Below are positions 55,167 to 64,000 of a DNA stretch of 64,000 nucleotides, piece after piece (position 1 is the first letter of the stretch; each line of letters begins with the position of its first letter). Under the pieces are notes generated by a model, which worked only from the letters and a program-made list of their open reading frames with translations, did not search any database and was not told where the DNA came from. A program made the position numbers and the translations under genes. Origin of the DNA: [Phormidium] sp. LEGE 05292 (GTDB taxonomy: Bacteria > Cyanobacteriota > Cyanobacteriia > Cyanobacteriales > Aerosakkonemataceae); NCBI RefSeq assembly GCF_015207735.1, contig NZ_JADEWG010000004.1, forward strand, positions 39,098 to 103,097, in the 5' to 3' direction.

Positions 55167-58100
55167 CACTAAAACTGATTGCCCATCGCGGAAAGTTAAT
55201 GCAACAGTTGCCCTCTGGTGGCGAAATGGTTTCCGTAATGGCAACGGTCGAAAAAGTTAAATCAATCATCGCAGATTATGGTGATACAGTAGCGATCGCT
55301 GCTATTAACAGTCCACAAAGCATCGTCATTTCAGGAGCAAGCATTGAGATCCAAGCCATAGTTGAGCAACTTTCAAAACAAGGAATCAAAACCAAACAAT
55401 TACAAGTTTCTCACGCCTTCCACTCCCCATTAATGAAACCAATGTTGGCAGAATTTGAGCTTTTAGCCAACAGCATTACCTACAATCAACCTCAGATTCC
55501 GATAATTTCCAACGTCACTGGACAATTAGCAGAAGAAAACATCGCCACAGCACAATATTGGGTAAATCATATTATTCAACCAGTGCAGTTTGCCAAGAGT
55601 ATCACCACATTACAGCAATTGGAATGTGAAATATTTGTCGAAATCGGGCCAAAACCAATATTATTAGGAATGGGGCGGGAATGTTTGCCAGAAAACACAG
55701 GTTTGTGGTTGGCTTCAGTGCGATCGCAAACACCCGAATGGCAACAGCTACTCACCAGTTTAGCCTCATTATATGAAGCAGGAGTCACAATAGATTGGTC
55801 AGGATTTCACCGGGACTACCCCGGAAACAAAGTTACCTTACCCAACTATCCCTTCCAAAGAGAACGTTATTGGATTGAAAGTACAACAACTCCCTATCAA
55901 GCATCCGAATTTGTATCGTCAGAAAATCAAGAATGGTGCTACGAATTAGAATGGCAACAGCAAGAAAGAAGAGAAGAACTCGCGCCCAAAAAAAGTTCAA
56001 CATCCCCGGAAAATTGGTTAATATTTGCCGATCGACAAGGGATTAGTCAGGAATTAAGTAACTTATGGAATTCACTTTCTAAAACTTGTATTCTAGTTTT
56101 TCCTGGAACAGAATATCAACAGATATCAGCACAAGAATTCACCATCAACCCAAGTAATTCCCAAGACTTCGATCGACTACTACAGTCAAACAAAATCCCC
56201 ATTAAAGGAATAGTTTATCTCTGGAGCTTAAATGCAGTAGAAGCTAAAGACCTAACTGGAGGAGAATTAGAAATAGCCTCACAAATTGGATGCGGAGGAG
56301 TCTTATCCTTAATTCAATCAATAGCGAAACAAGGATATTCGCAACCGCCTTCTTTATGGTTAGTAACCAAAGGAGCGCAACCAGTAAATGTAGGAACTCA
56401 ACTAACAGGAGTCGCCCAATCAACCTTATGGGGATTAGGAAGCGTAATTAGCAACGAGCATCCAGAACTTAACTGTAGACTCGTGGATTTAGACCCAGCA
56501 GAACATCAAAACGTAGAAAACCTTTCCCAAGAAATTGGTTTCCAGCCGTCAACAAGTAGTGAAAATCAGATAGCTTTTCGCAATGGAAAACGGTATGTAA
56601 ACCGAATCATAAAACAGCAGAAAATTGGCAAACAATCTCTAAATTTCAAAGCCGATCGCACATACCTGATCGCAGGAGGAATGGGAGGAATTGGCTTACT
56701 CGTCGCACAATGGCTAGTAGAGCAGGGAGCAAAACACTTAGTCTTAGTAGGACGTAGCCAACAAAACGAAACAACTTCTTCAACCATCAACCGACTCGAA
56801 GAGATGGGAGCACAGGTGGTAGCGATCGCAGCAGATATATCAAAAGAAGCGGAAGTCGCCTCATTACTGAATCAAATTAACACCACCATGCCACCGCTAA
56901 AAGGTATTATTCATGCGGCTGGTGTAATTGACGATCGACTGCTATTAGAACACCAATGGCAATTATTTGCTAAAGTCTTTGCACCCAAAGTCAGCGGCGC
57001 TTGGAATTTGCATCGCTTCACCCAAGACTTAGATTTGGACTTCTTTGTATTGTTTTCTTCGGTTGCTCAGATACTTGGTTATGTGGGTACAGCAAATTAT
57101 GCAGCGGCTAATGCCTTTCTCGATACTCTGGCTCATTATCGCAGATCATTAAATTTACCAGCGTTGAGTATTAACTGGGGCCCTTGGTCACAAGTAGGGA
57201 TGGTAGCAAAATTGGATAATCGAGAAGTAGAGCGAATGCAAACAAGGGGTATTAATCCCTTAGCTCCCAAACAAGCATTGGCAGTACTCCAACAATTATT
57301 AAACCAATCCTCTGCTCAAGTGACAGTTTTAGCTATGGATTGGTCAAAATATATCAGCCAATCAACTAATGTATCAGCATTTTTCGCTAACTTTACAAGC
57401 GCGAAACCGATGCAAAAATCCGAGTTTCTGGCTCAATTAGAAGCAACTAAAAATGGCGGCTACCAATTAGTAATCGATCGCGTAACCGAGCAAGTAAGTC
57501 AAGTATTGGGTCGAAAACTATCAACACCAGAACTCGAACAAGGATTTTTTGACTTAGGCATGGATTCATTGACGGCTGTAGAATTACGCAACCGTCTGCA
57601 AAAGTCCTTTGCTTGCTCTTTACCTGCCACCTTGAGCTTTGATTATCCCAATGTCAAAGTGTTAGCTGATTATATCGCCAAAGACATCCTTTCCCTTGAA
57701 ACCGCCCGAAATGAAAACAGGGAACTCAACGGGAGTAAAAAAGGATTTGAGGCGATCGAAAAGAGCCAAAAAGAACCCCTGGCTATTGTCGGTATGGCTT
57801 GCCGATTTCCCGGAGGTGCTAACTCTCCAGAAGCTTTCTGGGAACTATTGTGCAATGGCGTAGATGCGATTTCCGAAGTTCCTCCAAATCGCTGGGATAT
57901 CAACGCATTCTATGACCCAGATCCAGAAGTTCCGGGAAAAATGTACGCTCGCTATGGCGGGTTTGTCAATCAAATAGAAGAATTTGACGCTCAGTTTTTT
58001 GGCATTTCACCCAGAGAAGCTCTCTCGCTCGATCCGCAACAACGTCTACTATTGGAAGTAAGTTGGGAGGCTTTGGAAAATGCGGCGATCGAACCCAACA

Positions 58101-59566
58101 CCCTAGTTGGTAGTCAAACTGGCGTGTTCGTTGGTATGACTACTAATGATTATTTGCAACGGTTGTTGAAGAGAGGAACAACAGAGATAGATGCTTACCA
58201 AGGTACAGGTAATATTCCTAGTGTCGCCGCTGGGCGGTTGTCTTATATTCTCGGTTTAACCGGGCCTAGCATGGCAGTGGATACAGCTTGTTCTTCTTCG
58301 TTGGTGGCAACTCATTTAGCTCTAGCCAGTCTCCGCAACCATGAATGTAACTTAGCACTAGTTGGCGGTGTGAATCTGCTAGTTGCACCAGAAATTAGCA
58401 TTATCTTATCAAAAGCCCGAATGCTTGCACCTGATGGTCATTGCAAAGCATTTGATGCTTCCGCCGATGGCTATGTCCGTGCAGAAGGGTGCGGAATGAT
58501 TGTAATCAAGCGGCTATCCGATGCGATAAAAGACAAAGACCGGATTTTAGCCACCATTCGAGGTAGTGCGGTTAACCAAGATGGTCGCAGCAGTGGTCTG
58601 ACCGCCCCAAATGGGCCATCACAACAAAAAGTGATTCGCCAAGCCCTAGAAAATAGCGGCGTACAACCAAATCAAATCAGCTATATAGAAACTCATGGTA
58701 CAGGCACCTCTTTAGGAGACCCAATAGAAGTAGGATCTCTGGGCGCAGTATTTGGTAACGATCGCTCTAAAGATCAACCCTTGACTATTGCTTCTGTGAA
58801 GACCAACATCGGACACTTAGAATCGGCAGCGGGAATAGCTGGGTTGATGAAGGTAGTGTTGCAAATGCAGCACCAAGAAATCGCCCCACACTTGCACTAT
58901 AAACAACCCAGTCCACATATTGACTGGAAAAATTTGCCCGTGATGGTGCCTCAAAATAAAATGTCTTGGGCTACTACAGAAAATTCCCGATTAGCAGGAG
59001 TTAGTTCTTTTGGTATTAGCGGTACTAATGTTCATGTAGTCTTAGAAGAAGCCCCAAAACTTGAGCCTGTCACTCCATCAGTCGAACGTTCCTTACATCT
59101 GTTTACCCTATCGGCAAAGACAGCATCAGCTTTAGAACAGTTAGCTTTTCGCTATCAAAACTACATTCAAACTAATTCAGATTTGCCACTAGCAGATATA
59201 TGCTACACAGCCAACACAGGTAGGGAACATTTTCAACATCGCCTAGCGTTGATTGCCCAATCCAAAGAACAATTAATCGCGCAATTAAGTGCTTTTAAAC
59301 TTGGAGATCGACAGCCGAAAAAACCCTCCAAAATAGCATTTTTATTCACCGGACAAGGCTCGCAATACATCAACATGGGTCGTCAACTATACGACACCCA
59401 ACCCCTGTTCCGTCAAACTTTAGAACAGTGCAATGAAATTCTGCTTCCTTATCTAGAAAGGTCATTATTAGACATAATTTATGCCCCCGAAACCGAAGAA
59501 TTAGGGGATAGGGGTCAGGTGTTAGGGGATAGGGAGAAAGACAATTCCCCAACCCCCAACCCCTAA
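55103..59566 (+). CDS. Type I PKS: rest of AT, KR, ACP, KS and first part of next AT (frame-interrupted)
   Basis: A 1487-residue frame starting at the ATG of MGHSVGEY. That ATG is almost certainly not a real start: it falls at the AT nucleophile, has no ribosome binding site, and the frame is open back to 54953 through expected AT sequence. Content: AT C-part (1-270, with HAFHSP at about 105, the malonyl-CoA type motif), KR (about 515-700: GGMGGIG, HAAGVIDDRLL, LFSSVA, NYAAAN, so active and B-type by the paired Asp), ACP (about 790-860, LGMDSL), KS (about 891-1330, TACSSS, ETHGTGTSLGDP, KTNIGHL) and AT N-part (LFTGQGSQY at about 1412). It ends at the second identical 71-base insertion. Each module should extend by malonate and reduce to a hydroxyl. 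Confidence 0.85.
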   Translation: MGHSVGEYVAACVAGVFSLEEALKLIAHRGKLMQQLPSGGEMVSVMATVEKVKSIIADYGDTVAIAAINSPQSIVISGASIEIQAIVEQLSKQGIKTKQLQVSHAFHSPLMKPMLAEFELLANSITYNQPQIPIISNVTGQLAEENIATAQYWVNHIIQPVQFAKSITTLQQLECEIFVEIGPKPILLGMGRECLPENTGLWLASVRSQTPEWQQLLTSLASLYEAGVTIDWSGFHRDYPGNKVTLPNYPFQRERYWIESTTTPYQASEFVSSENQEWCYELEWQQQERREELAPKKSSTSPENWLIFADRQGISQELSNLWNSLSKTCILVFPGTEYQQISAQEFTINPSNSQDFDRLLQSNKIPIKGIVYLWSLNAVEAKDLTGGELEIASQIGCGGVLSLIQSIAKQGYSQPPSLWLVTKGAQPVNVGTQLTGVAQSTLWGLGSVISNEHPELNCRLVDLDPAEHQNVENLSQEIGFQPSTSSENQIAFRNGKRYVNRIIKQQKIGKQSLNFKADRTYLIAGGMGGIGLLVAQWLVEQGAKHLVLVGRSQQNETTSSTINRLEEMGAQVVAIAADISKEAEVASLLNQINTTMPPLKGIIHAAGVIDDRLLLEHQWQLFAKVFAPKVSGAWNLHRFTQDLDLDFFVLFSSVAQILGYVGTANYAAANAFLDTLAHYRRSLNLPALSINWGPWSQVGMVAKLDNREVERMQTRGINPLAPKQALAVLQQLLNQSSAQVTVLAMDWSKYISQSTNVSAFFANFTSAKPMQKSEFLAQLEATKNGGYQLVIDRVTEQVSQVLGRKLSTPELEQGFFDLGMDSLTAVELRNRLQKSFACSLPATLSFDYPNVKVLADYIAKDILSLETARNENRELNGSKKGFEAIEKSQKEPLAIVGMACRFPGGANSPEAFWELLCNGVDAISEVPPNRWDINAFYDPDPEVPGKMYARYGGFVNQIEEFDAQFFGISPREALSLDPQQRLLLEVSWEALENAAIEPNTLVGSQTGVFVGMTTNDYLQRLLKRGTTEIDAYQGTGNIPSVAAGRLSYILGLTGPSMAVDTACSSSLVATHLALASLRNHECNLALVGGVNLLVAPEISIILSKARMLAPDGHCKAFDASADGYVRAEGCGMIVIKRLSDAIKDKDRILATIRGSAVNQDGRSSGLTAPNGPSQQKVIRQALENSGVQPNQISYIETHGTGTSLGDPIEVGSLGAVFGNDRSKDQPLTIASVKTNIGHLESAAGIAGLMKVVLQMQHQEIAPHLHYKQPSPHIDWKNLPVMVPQNKMSWATTENSRLAGVSSFGISGTNVHVVLEEAPKLEPVTPSVERSLHLFTLSAKTASALEQLAFRYQNYIQTNSDLPLADICYTANTGREHFQHRLALIAQSKEQLIAQLSAFKLGDRQPKKPSKIAFLFTGQGSQYINMGRQLYDTQPLFRQTLEQCNEILLPYLERSLLDIIYAPETEELGDRGQVLGDREKDNSPTPNP

Positions 59567-59746
59567 CCCCTGTTTTAGCAGAAACATTAAATCAAACTGC
59601 TTATACTCAACCTGCATTATTTGCGATCGAATACGCCCTATATCAACTATGGAAATCATGGGGAATAACACCAAACATAGTCATGGGGCACAGCGTTGGC
59701 GAATATGTCGCCGCTTGTGTAGCCGGAGTATTTAGCTTAGAAGAAG
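59330..59746 (+). repeat. 417-base direct repeat, copy 2 (AT of PKS module 2)
   Basis: Identical to 54750-55166. First differences: GAAGCACT in copy 1 against GAAGGGTT in copy 2 at the right edge, and GCCGCGA against CCCTCCA at the left edge. Confidence 0.95.
59501..59571 (+). repeat. 71-base frame-breaking insertion in AT domain, copy 2
   Basis: Same sequence and same reading-frame effect as 54921-54991; the TAA lies at 59564-59566 and the following frame is open from 59533. Confidence 0.9.
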
Positions 59747-62628
59747 GGTTAAAACTGATTGCCCATCGTGGCAAATTAATGCAACAGTTACCATCAGGTG
59801 GCGAAATGGTTTCCGCGATGGCATCAGTTGAAAAGGTCAAATCAATAATTGCAGATTATGGCGATAAAGTAGCGATCGCCGCCATCAACAGTCCTCAAAG
59901 TACAGTCATATCAGGAGCCAGCAAAGACATCAAAACTATCGTCGAAGCACTGACAAAACAAGGAATCAAAACCAAACAACTACAAGTTTCTCACGCCTTC
60001 CACTCCCCATTAATGACACCAATGCTCAAAGAATTTGAGCAACTTGCTAATAGCATCACCTACAATCAACCGCAAATTCCGATAATTTCCAATGTCACCG
60101 GAAACCTAGCAGCAGAAAACATCAATACAGCACAATATTGGGTAAATCATATTATTCAACCAGTGCAGTTTGCTAAGAGTATGGAAACGTTGCATGAATT
60201 GGAATATGAAATATTTGTAGAGATCGGGCCTAAACCAATATTATTAGGAATGGGACGAGAGTGTTTACCAGAAAGTACAGGCTTCCGTGAGCGTCAGCCG
60301 AACGGTTTGTGGTTGGCTTCAGTGCGTCCAGCGATGAATGAATGGCAACAGCTACTCACCAGTTTAGGCGAATTATATGAAGCAGGAATCACAATAGATT
60401 GGGCAGGAGTTCACCGAGACTACCCCGGAAACAAAGTTATCTTACCCAACTATCCCTTTCAAAGAGAACGTTATTGGATTGAAAGTACAGCAACTCCCGA
60501 TCGACCAAATGAAAATAGCTCACCAGAAAATAGCCAAACTCCCATTACCAACCTTTTAAATCGAGGAAATACAGAAGAGTTAATGGAGCTATTGCAAAAA
60601 GCCGGGAACTTCTCAGAGGAACAAAAGAAATTATTACCGGAAATATTGGCAGCTTTAGTCAAAGAACACCAGCAACATCTAGTACCAAAAGAAAATCAAG
60701 AATGGTGCTACGAATTAGTATGGCAACAGCAAGAAAGGATACAAGAAATCGCGCCGAAAGACAGCCAAAACTCACCGGAAACCTGGCTATTATTTGCAGA
60801 TAAACAAGGCATTGCTCAGGAATTAAAAGAAGTTTTCAAAAATTGTATCCTAGTTTTCCCAGGGGAAGGATATCAACAGAGATCGGCGCAAGAATTCACC
60901 ATCAACCCAAGTAATTCCCAAGACTTCGATCGACTACTACAGTCAAACCAAATCCCCATCAAAGGAATAGTTTATCTCTGGAGTTTAGATGCAGTAGAAG
61001 CTAAAGACCTAACAGGAGCAGAATTAGAAATAGCCTCACAAATCGGATGTGGCGGAGTCTTATTCCTGATTCAATCAATAGCTAAACAAGGATATTCCCA
61101 GTCGCCTTCTTTATGGCTAGTAACCAAAGGAGCGCAACCAGTAGGTGAAACATCTAAGCTAACTGGAGTCGCCCAATCAACCTTGTGGGGATTAGGAAGA
61201 GTAATTAACAACGAACATCCAGAACTTAACTGTAGACTCGTAGATTTAGACCCAGAAAACGATCGCAATAATGCACAAAGTCTAGGGGCAGAAATTAGTT
61301 CAGATCGAGCAAAGAATAGTGAAAATCAAATAGCTTTTCGCAATGGCAAACGGTATGTAAACCGAATCATAAAACAGCAGAAAATTGTCAAACAATCTCT
61401 AAATATCAAAGCCGATGCTACCTACTTAATCACAGGAGGAATGGGAGGAATTGGGTTATCAGTCGCACAATCGCTGGTAGAGCAGGGAGCAAAACACTTG
61501 GTATTAGTAGGACGTAGCCTACCCAAGGAAAGAGCAAAAGCCACCATCAATCAACTTGAAGAGATGGGAACTCAGGTGATAGCGATCCAAGCGGATATAT
61601 CAATAGAAGCAGAAGTCGCCTCTTTACTCAATCAAATTAACACCATCATGCCACCGCTAAAGGGTATTATTCATGCGGCTGGTGTGGTAGATAACCGACG
61701 GATATTGGAGCATCAATGGGAATTATTTGCTAAAGTGTTTGCACCCAAGGTCAGCGGAACCTGGAATTTGCATCGCCTTACCCAAGACTTAGCTTTGGAT
61801 TTCTTCGTACTTTTCTCTTCAATATCATGTATTTTGGGTTCTGCGGGGACGGCAAATTATGCAGCGGCTAATGCTTTTCTGGATGGAATGGCTCATTATC
61901 GCTCCTCGTTAAATTTACCAGGGTTAAGTATTAACTGGGGAGCTTGGTCAGATGTCGGGATGATAGAAAAAGTCGATCGTCGGGAAGTAGAGCGACTGCA
62001 AACAATGGGTATTAGTTTGATTGCTCCCCAACAAGGAAAAGCTATGTTGAAGCAATTATTAACCCAAACTTCTAGACAAGTGACAGTCTTACCGATAAAT
62101 TGGTCAGTTTTTGTTAAGCAGTCAACTAACTTATCGCCATTCTTTGCTAATTTCACAAGCGCGAAACCGATTCAAAAATCAGAGTTTCTTGCTCAATTAG
62201 AAGCAACTAAAGTCGATCGACGTTACCAATTAGTAATCGATCATGTAACCGAGCAAGTAGGTCAAGTGTTGGGTCGGAAACTATCAACAGCAGAACTCGA
62301 ACAAGGGTTTTTTGAGTTAGGGATGGATTCGTTGATGGCTGTAGAATTACGCAACCGTCTGCAAAAGTCTTTGGCTTGTTCTTTACCCGCTACTTTGAGT
62401 TTTGATTATCCCAATGTCAAAGTATTGGCTGATTATTTAGCCAAAGATTACCTGTCCATTGATAAGCCAAGCGATACTGCTTACGCAACGCTGCGCGAAC
62501 GGACTAACCAAGATATTAGCCAATCAAATTCTGATTTATTAACCGATCTTGATGAACTATCAGAAAGTGAAATCGAACAGCTGCTTGCAGAAGAATTAGC
62601 CCTTATTGATGAAGGTAAGAAGCAATGA
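59683..62628 (+). CDS. Type I PKS: rest of second AT, KR, ACP and C-terminal docking region
   Basis: A 981-residue frame that begins, like the previous one, at MGHSVGEY inside an AT and so is the continuation of the upstream protein. AT C-part (1-265) has HAFHSP at about 105, malonyl type. It has an 8-residue insertion FRERQPNG absent from the first module. KR (about 575-770: GGMGGIG, HAAGVVDNRRI, LFSSIS, NYAAAN) keeps the catalytic residues but has Asp-Asn where the first KR has Asp-Asp. ACP is at about 850-925 (LGMDSLMAVELRNRL). The end is acidic and helical (DLDELSESEIEQLLAEELAL), a docking helix for the next protein. Its TGA overlaps the next ATG by four bases. With both frame breaks mended, 48930-62628 would encode one protein of about 4566 residues. 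Confidence 0.85.
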   Translation: MGHSVGEYVAACVAGVFSLEEGLKLIAHRGKLMQQLPSGGEMVSAMASVEKVKSIIADYGDKVAIAAINSPQSTVISGASKDIKTIVEALTKQGIKTKQLQVSHAFHSPLMTPMLKEFEQLANSITYNQPQIPIISNVTGNLAAENINTAQYWVNHIIQPVQFAKSMETLHELEYEIFVEIGPKPILLGMGRECLPESTGFRERQPNGLWLASVRPAMNEWQQLLTSLGELYEAGITIDWAGVHRDYPGNKVILPNYPFQRERYWIESTATPDRPNENSSPENSQTPITNLLNRGNTEELMELLQKAGNFSEEQKKLLPEILAALVKEHQQHLVPKENQEWCYELVWQQQERIQEIAPKDSQNSPETWLLFADKQGIAQELKEVFKNCILVFPGEGYQQRSAQEFTINPSNSQDFDRLLQSNQIPIKGIVYLWSLDAVEAKDLTGAELEIASQIGCGGVLFLIQSIAKQGYSQSPSLWLVTKGAQPVGETSKLTGVAQSTLWGLGRVINNEHPELNCRLVDLDPENDRNNAQSLGAEISSDRAKNSENQIAFRNGKRYVNRIIKQQKIVKQSLNIKADATYLITGGMGGIGLSVAQSLVEQGAKHLVLVGRSLPKERAKATINQLEEMGTQVIAIQADISIEAEVASLLNQINTIMPPLKGIIHAAGVVDNRRILEHQWELFAKVFAPKVSGTWNLHRLTQDLALDFFVLFSSISCILGSAGTANYAAANAFLDGMAHYRSSLNLPGLSINWGAWSDVGMIEKVDRREVERLQTMGISLIAPQQGKAMLKQLLTQTSRQVTVLPINWSVFVKQSTNLSPFFANFTSAKPIQKSEFLAQLEATKVDRRYQLVIDHVTEQVGQVLGRKLSTAELEQGFFELGMDSLMAVELRNRLQKSLACSLPATLSFDYPNVKVLADYLAKDYLSIDKPSDTAYATLRERTNQDISQSNSDLLTDLDELSESEIEQLLAEELALIDEGKKQ
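60282..60305 (+). repeat. 24-base in-frame insertion in second AT
   Basis: Comparing modules, CAGG followed directly by TTTGTGG at about 55700 is here split by 24 bases ending GTCAGCCGAACGG. The insertion adds FRERQPNG and keeps the frame. A related GAACGG-ending repeat (GCTTACGCAACGCTGCGCG plus AACGG, 62479-62502) lies near the end of the same gene, read as AYATLRERT. Confidence 0.75.
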
Positions 62629-63983
62629 ACACCAACACAGACCGTCAAACTTTAATGAAGAAGGCACTCCTAGAACTCAAGGAGATGAAATCTCAGCTTG
62701 AGGCGATGGAAAAGGCCAAAAAAGAACCGTTGGCGATCGTTGGTATGGGTTGCAGATTTCCCGGAGGTGCTAATTCTCCAGAAGCTTTCTGGGAACTATT
62801 GTGCAATGGCGTAGATGCGATTTCCGAAGTTCCCTCGAATCGCTGGGATATTGATGCTTTCTACGATTCAGATCCCAGTGCTCCGGGAAAAATGTACTCT
62901 CGCTATGGCGGATTTATCGATCGATTAGAAGAATTTGATGCACAGTTTTTTGGCATTTCACCCAGAGAAGCTCTGACCCTCGATCCGCAACAACGTTTGC
63001 TATTAGAGGTAAGTTGGGAAGCTCTGGAAAATGCTGCGATTAAACCCGATACCCTGGTTGGTAGTCAAACGGGTGTGTTCGTTGGTATCACTGTTAATGA
63101 TTATTTACATCGGTTGTTGAAGAGAGAAACAACAGAGATAGATGCTTACCAAGGTACAGGTAATACAAGTAATGCCGCTGCTGGAAGGTTATCTTATATT
63201 CTTGGTCTAACGGGGCCTAGCTTGGCAGTGGATACGGCTTGTTCTTCCTCGTTGGTGGCAATTCATTTAGCTCTAGCCAGTTTACGCAACCATGAATGTA
63301 ATTTAGCACTGGTTGGCGGAGTTAATTTGCAAGCTTTGCCAGAAGTTAATGTTATTTTATCGAAGGCCCGAATGCTTGCACCTGATGGTCGTTGCAAAAC
63401 GTTTGATGCTTCGGCTGATGGCTATGTCCGTGCTGAAGGGTGCGGGGTGATTGTAGTCAAGCGGCTCTCAGATGCGATAAAAGACAAAGACCGGATTTTA
63501 GCTACCCTTCGAGGTAGTGCGGTTAACCAAGATGGTCGCAGCAGCGGTTTGACTGCTCCTAATGGACTAGCACAACAAACGGTGATTCGCCAAGCTTTGT
63601 CCAATGGAGGCGTAGAACCGAATCAAATCAGCTATATTGAGGTTCATGGTACGGGTACGGCTTTGGGCGATCCTATAGAGGTGGGAGCGATAGCGGCAGT
63701 ATTCGGTCATCATCGCTCTAAAGACCAACCCCTAACTATTGCTTCGGTGAAGACCAACATCGGACACTCAGAAGCAGCTGCGGGAATGGCTGGGTTGATG
63801 AAGGTAGTGTTGCAAATGCAGCACCAAGAAATTGTGCCACATTTGCACTATAAACAACCCAGTCCGCATATTGACTGGGAAAATTTGCCCTTGATGGTGC
63901 CAACATCTAAAACCCACTGGCAAACAATAGAAAATTCCCGCCTCGCAGGGGTTAGTTCTTTCGGCGTTAGCGGTACTAATGCT
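62625..63983 (+). CDS. Type I PKS, next protein: docking helix and KS, cut by contig end
   Basis: The ATG at 62625 overlaps the stop of the previous gene (ATGA). Residues about 1-40 are a charged helix (LMKKALLELKEMKSQLEAME), the usual N-terminal docking coiled coil, and fit the C-terminal docking helix of the upstream protein. A ketosynthase follows: PLAIVGMGCRFPGGA (about 41-55), LDPQQRLLLEVSWEAL, TACSSSLVAIHLALAS with the active Cys, EVHGTGTALGDP and KTNIGHSEAAAG with the two His. The KS closely resembles the one in the preceding gene. The frame has no stop up to the window end; real sequence seems to stop at the GTNA motif, where HVVLEE would be expected. The remaining modules lie on another contig. 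Confidence 0.9.
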
Positions 63984-64000
63984 GTGACTTATACACATCT
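63982..64000. other. Probable Nextera adapter remnant at contig end
   Basis: The final 19 bases CTGTGACTTATACACATCT match the Tn5 mosaic-end adapter CTGTCTCTTATACACATCT at 17 of 19 positions, and end exactly with the window. The KS coding sequence departs from expectation at the same point. This is most likely library sequence and not genomic DNA. Confidence 0.85.

Noticed and set aside
45875..63983. NRPS and PKS as one hybrid assembly line
   Set aside because: AptD ends in a thioesterase, the exporter follows, and a 925-base repeat-rich gap separates the PKS, which has its own loading unit.

Overview
The window is cyanobacterial. The octamer GCGATCGC (HIP1) and its core CGATCG recur throughout, the DNA is AT-rich, and small palindromic repeats of the kind common in filamentous cyanobacteria are scattered both between and inside genes. 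Gene content (anabaenopeptin-type NRPS, homo-amino-acid genes, CHAT/TPS proteins) fits a filamentous Nostocales or Oscillatoriales strain; I cannot name the genus. The last 19 bases look like a sequencing adapter, so the window probably ends at a contig end.

Region 1 (1-7.9 kb): the 3' part of a polysaccharide flippase gene, then a sulfide-handling island: an ArsR/SqrR-like repressor, type II sulfide:quinone oxidoreductase, ETHE1-like persulfide dioxygenase, two YeeE/YedE half-transporters and a SulP anion transporter, followed by a DUF364 protein. Region 2 (8.1-17.9 kb): a secreted filamentous-haemagglutinin-like repeat protein next to a TPR-CHAT protease-like protein, two glycosyltransferases and two small coupled unknown genes.

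Region 3 (18.1-48.0 kb) is an anabaenopeptin-type cluster, all on the plus strand: hphB, fused hphCD, a small hydrophobic protein, aptA (A-T-C-A-T-E), aptB (C-A-T), a DUF2235 hydrolase gene, aptC (C-A-T-C-A-T), aptD (C-A-T-TE), hphA and an ABC exporter. hphA, hphB and hphCD would lengthen an aromatic keto acid to give homophenylalanine/homotyrosine, which the synthetases would place in a ureido-linked hexapeptide with a D-Lys branch point. The expected N-methyltransferase domain is absent from aptC, and a repeat-rich DUF2235 protein sits inside the operon.

Region 4 (48.0-64.0 kb): a repeat-rich intergenic stretch, then a type I PKS. It starts with an unusual acyl-AMP-ligase/KR/ACP loading unit flanked by two A10-like remnants without the catalytic lysine, followed by two KS-AT-KR-ACP modules and the start of a third KS. 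Both AT domains are cut at the same place by an identical 71-base GC-rich insertion that puts the reading frame out by -1. The two insertions lie in a 417-base stretch that is identical at both sites. One extra C, or a -1 slip at C-CCC-TAA, would join three reading frames into one protein of about 4566 residues.

A theme of the window is small repeats that have become protein: at least eight in-frame or near-in-frame insertions sit in the NRPS and PKS genes, one palindrome occurs both between genes and inside the PKS, and repeats supply the stop codons of two genes.
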